A DNA stretch of 15,772 nucleotides from Kiritimatiellia bacterium (GTDB taxonomy: Bacteria > Verrucomicrobiota > Kiritimatiellia > RFP12 > UBA1067): contig JAGBZQ010000102.1 of the NCBI GenBank assembly GCA_017628165.1, forward strand, positions 1 through 15,772, written 5' to 3'. Under the pieces are notes generated by a model. That model was given only the letters and a program-made list of their open reading frames with translations. It did no database searches and was not told the origin of the DNA. A program made the position numbers and the translations under genes. Shown piece by piece: positions 14,639-15,772 of the stretch. How positions within the stretch are numbered: position 1 is the first letter of the stretch; every line of letters begins with the position of its first letter.

Positions 14639-14667
14639 TTGAAGAGCAAAACTACTTTTGGTATACT
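14639..14667 (+). promoter_or_regulatory. Extended -10 promoter abutting the M18 aminopeptidase start
   Basis: TTGAAG at 14639-14644 and TATACT at 14662-14667 have a 17-base spacer, and TGG at 14659-14661 gives an extended -10. The predicted transcription start falls near 14674, only about two bases before the ATG at 14676, which would make the message leaderless or nearly so. The 60-base gap holds no visible terminator for the upstream cluster. Confidence 0.65.
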
Positions 14668-14675
14668 TTAAAGGT

Positions 14676-15772
14676 ATGAAAAACAAATATATGCAGTTGG
14701 AAGCCTACACCAAGGAATACATGGATTATCTCGGGGCTGCGAAGACCGAGCGTTTGAGTTATTCCGAAAGTGTTCGTCGCTTGCGCGCCAAAGGCTTCAA
14801 GGAGATTTCTTCGTTTAAGACTCTTAAGCCTGGAGACAAGGTTTATCGCGGCTATGAAGACCGCACGATTATGGCTGCAGTCATTGGCAAGAAGCCTATT
14901 TCTGAGGCTGGGCTTAAGGTTGTAGGCGGCCACACGGATGCGCCGCGTCTTGACCTCAAGCCGAAGCCGCTTTATGAGAAGGGGGGGCTTGTGTATTTCG
15001 ATTGCCATATTTACGGCGGCATCAAGAAATACCAGTGGCTCACGCTTCCGTTGGCGCTTTACGGAACGATTATTCGCAAAGACGGGACGCGCGTCGATGT
15101 GGCTGTTGGCGACAATCCCGGCGATCCCATCTTTATGATTAGCGATATTCTTCCTCATCTGGGCTATGATCAGGCCAAGAAGAATCGCGACGAGTTTTAT
15201 CCTGCTGAGGATCTTGACGTTATTGCATGGGCCACGCCTGCAAAGCCCAAGAAGGACGAACCGTCTGAGGGCGAGAGCAAGGCTGATAAGAATGCGCTTG
15301 TCGAGTATCTCAAGAAGGCATACAAGGTGGAGGAGGCTGATCTTCTTTCGGCAGAGCTTGAGATTGTTCCCGCAGGGATGCCGCGCGAGGTAGGCTTTGA
15401 CCGCTCTCTCATCGCTGGCTACGGCCACGATGACCGCGTCTGTTCTTTCGCAGGGCTTCAGGCGCTTATTGATGCGAGTGCGAAGATTCCGGAAATTACG
15501 GCGTCCATTCTTATGTGCGACAAGGAGGAGGTCGGCTCGATGGGTTCTACGGGAATGCAGTCGAGCTTCTTTGAGAATACAGTTGCCGAGCTTATTGACC
15601 GTCAGGAGAAGAATGCTCGCGACATCATGGTCCGTCGCGTGCTTGAGCGCTCCACAATGCTTTCCGCTGATGTTACGGCGGCGTTTGATCCTCACTTCCC
15701 CGATGTCAATTCCACCGGCAATGCTGCTTATCTCCACAAGGGCCCTGCCGCATCAAAGTATACCGGCGGCAC
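14676..15772 (+). CDS. M18 family aminopeptidase (aminopeptidase-1 type), 3' end beyond window
   Basis: The frame is open from ATG 14676 to the last base: 365 codons and two bases, so the C-terminus is missing. M18 enzymes are large cytosolic dizinc aminopeptidases that remove N-terminal, often acidic or hydrophobic, residues during peptide recycling. Visible metal-site elements are GGHTDAPRLDLKP with His86, GHDDRV with Asp252/Asp253, DKEEVGS with Glu284/Glu285 and SADVTAAFDP with Asp332; the last zinc histidine should lie past the window end. The AKTE segment at 22-25 is a common M18 N-terminal feature. A lysine- and glutamate-rich insertion (about 190-210) precedes the DD block. Start choice: ATG 14676 has AAAGG only one base upstream, too close for normal use, but is right at the predicted transcription start. 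ATG 14691 is an alternative without a useful ribosome binding site. Confidence 0.88.
   Translation, partial: MKNKYMQLEAYTKEYMDYLGAAKTERLSYSESVRRLRAKGFKEISSFKTLKPGDKVYRGYEDRTIMAAVIGKKPISEAGLKVVGGHTDAPRLDLKPKPLYEKGGLVYFDCHIYGGIKKYQWLTLPLALYGTIIRKDGTRVDVAVGDNPGDPIFMISDILPHLGYDQAKKNRDEFYPAEDLDVIAWATPAKPKKDEPSEGESKADKNALVEYLKKAYKVEEADLLSAELEIVPAGMPREVGFDRSLIAGYGHDDRVCSFAGLQALIDASAKIPEITASILMCDKEEVGSMGSTGMQSSFFENTVAELIDRQEKNARDIMVRRVLERSTMLSADVTAAFDPHFPDVNSTGNAAYLHKGPAASKYTGG

Noticed and set aside
13025..14987. Two seven-G runs (13025-13031 in nadK, 14981-14987 in the M18 gene) as phase-variable or slippage sites
   Set aside because: Both encode conserved residues in intact frames (GGD of NadK; KGG in M18), are short, and occur in housekeeping genes where switching is unlikely.
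14652..15737. 361-codon minus-strand frame at the right edge
   Set aside because: It mirrors the M18 aminopeptidase codon by codon, and the + strand carries all the metal-site motifs.
1..15772. CRISPR arrays, insertion sequences, prophage genes, toxin-antitoxin pairs or attachment sites
   Set aside because: No direct repeat array, terminal inverted repeats, transposase or integrase motifs were seen. The tRNA genes are intact, and no integrase or second copy of a tRNA 3' end was noticed.

Overview
The window is a dense, one-directional stretch of a bacterial chromosome. Every gene is on the + strand, gaps are at most about 100 bases, and many stop and start codons overlap. The gene set (apolipoprotein N-acyltransferase, a SurA-type periplasmic chaperone, an AsmA-type envelope protein) indicates an outer membrane, so a Gram-negative organism. 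The ferredoxin-dependent 2-oxoacid oxidoreductase indicates an anaerobe. A eukaryote-type hexokinase, a large U32 protein and M18 aminopeptidase-1 together would suit an anaerobic, perhaps gut-associated, member of the Verrucomicrobiota/Kiritimatiellota/Lentisphaerota group, with Spirochaetes or Bacteroidetes as alternatives. That placement is inference from gene content, not something the sequence proves.

Layout. Positions 1-221 hold a strong sigma-70 promoter followed by tRNA-Leu(CAG) and tRNA-Glu(CTC). With no visible terminator these run into a long cluster: AsmA-like protein (229-2169), rsmA (2166-2981), hexokinase (2968-4254), SurA/PpiC-like chaperone (4269-5153), lysA-type decarboxylase (5167-6438), U32 family protein (6435-8657) and lnt (8654-10306). 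A 102-base gap with a promoter separates this from a second cluster: vorB (10409-11470), a fused vorA/gamma subunit (11489-12886), nadK (12890-13684) and a uridine-kinase-like P-loop kinase (13689-14615). A 60-base gap with another promoter leads to an M18 aminopeptidase (14676 to beyond the window end).

How the parts fit. The first cluster mixes translation and ribosome maintenance (two tRNAs, RsmA, probably the U32 RNA-hydroxylation protein), envelope biogenesis (AsmA-like, SurA-like, Lnt) and basic metabolism (hexose phosphorylation, lysine/peptidoglycan precursor supply). The second joins oxidative decarboxylation of branched-chain 2-oxoacids to CoA thioesters with NADP and nucleotide supply. 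All are housekeeping functions.

I see no phage, insertion sequence, CRISPR array, toxin-antitoxin pair or defence island, and nothing that I would call a new biological system. The points most worth a second look are: four promoter candidates that share an extended -10 element; a near-leaderless start for the M18 gene; an oxidoreductase with fused beta and gamma subunits and no adjacent ferredoxin subunit; a parvulin-like domain without its usual catalytic histidines; and a tRNA-mRNA readthrough arrangement at the left edge.
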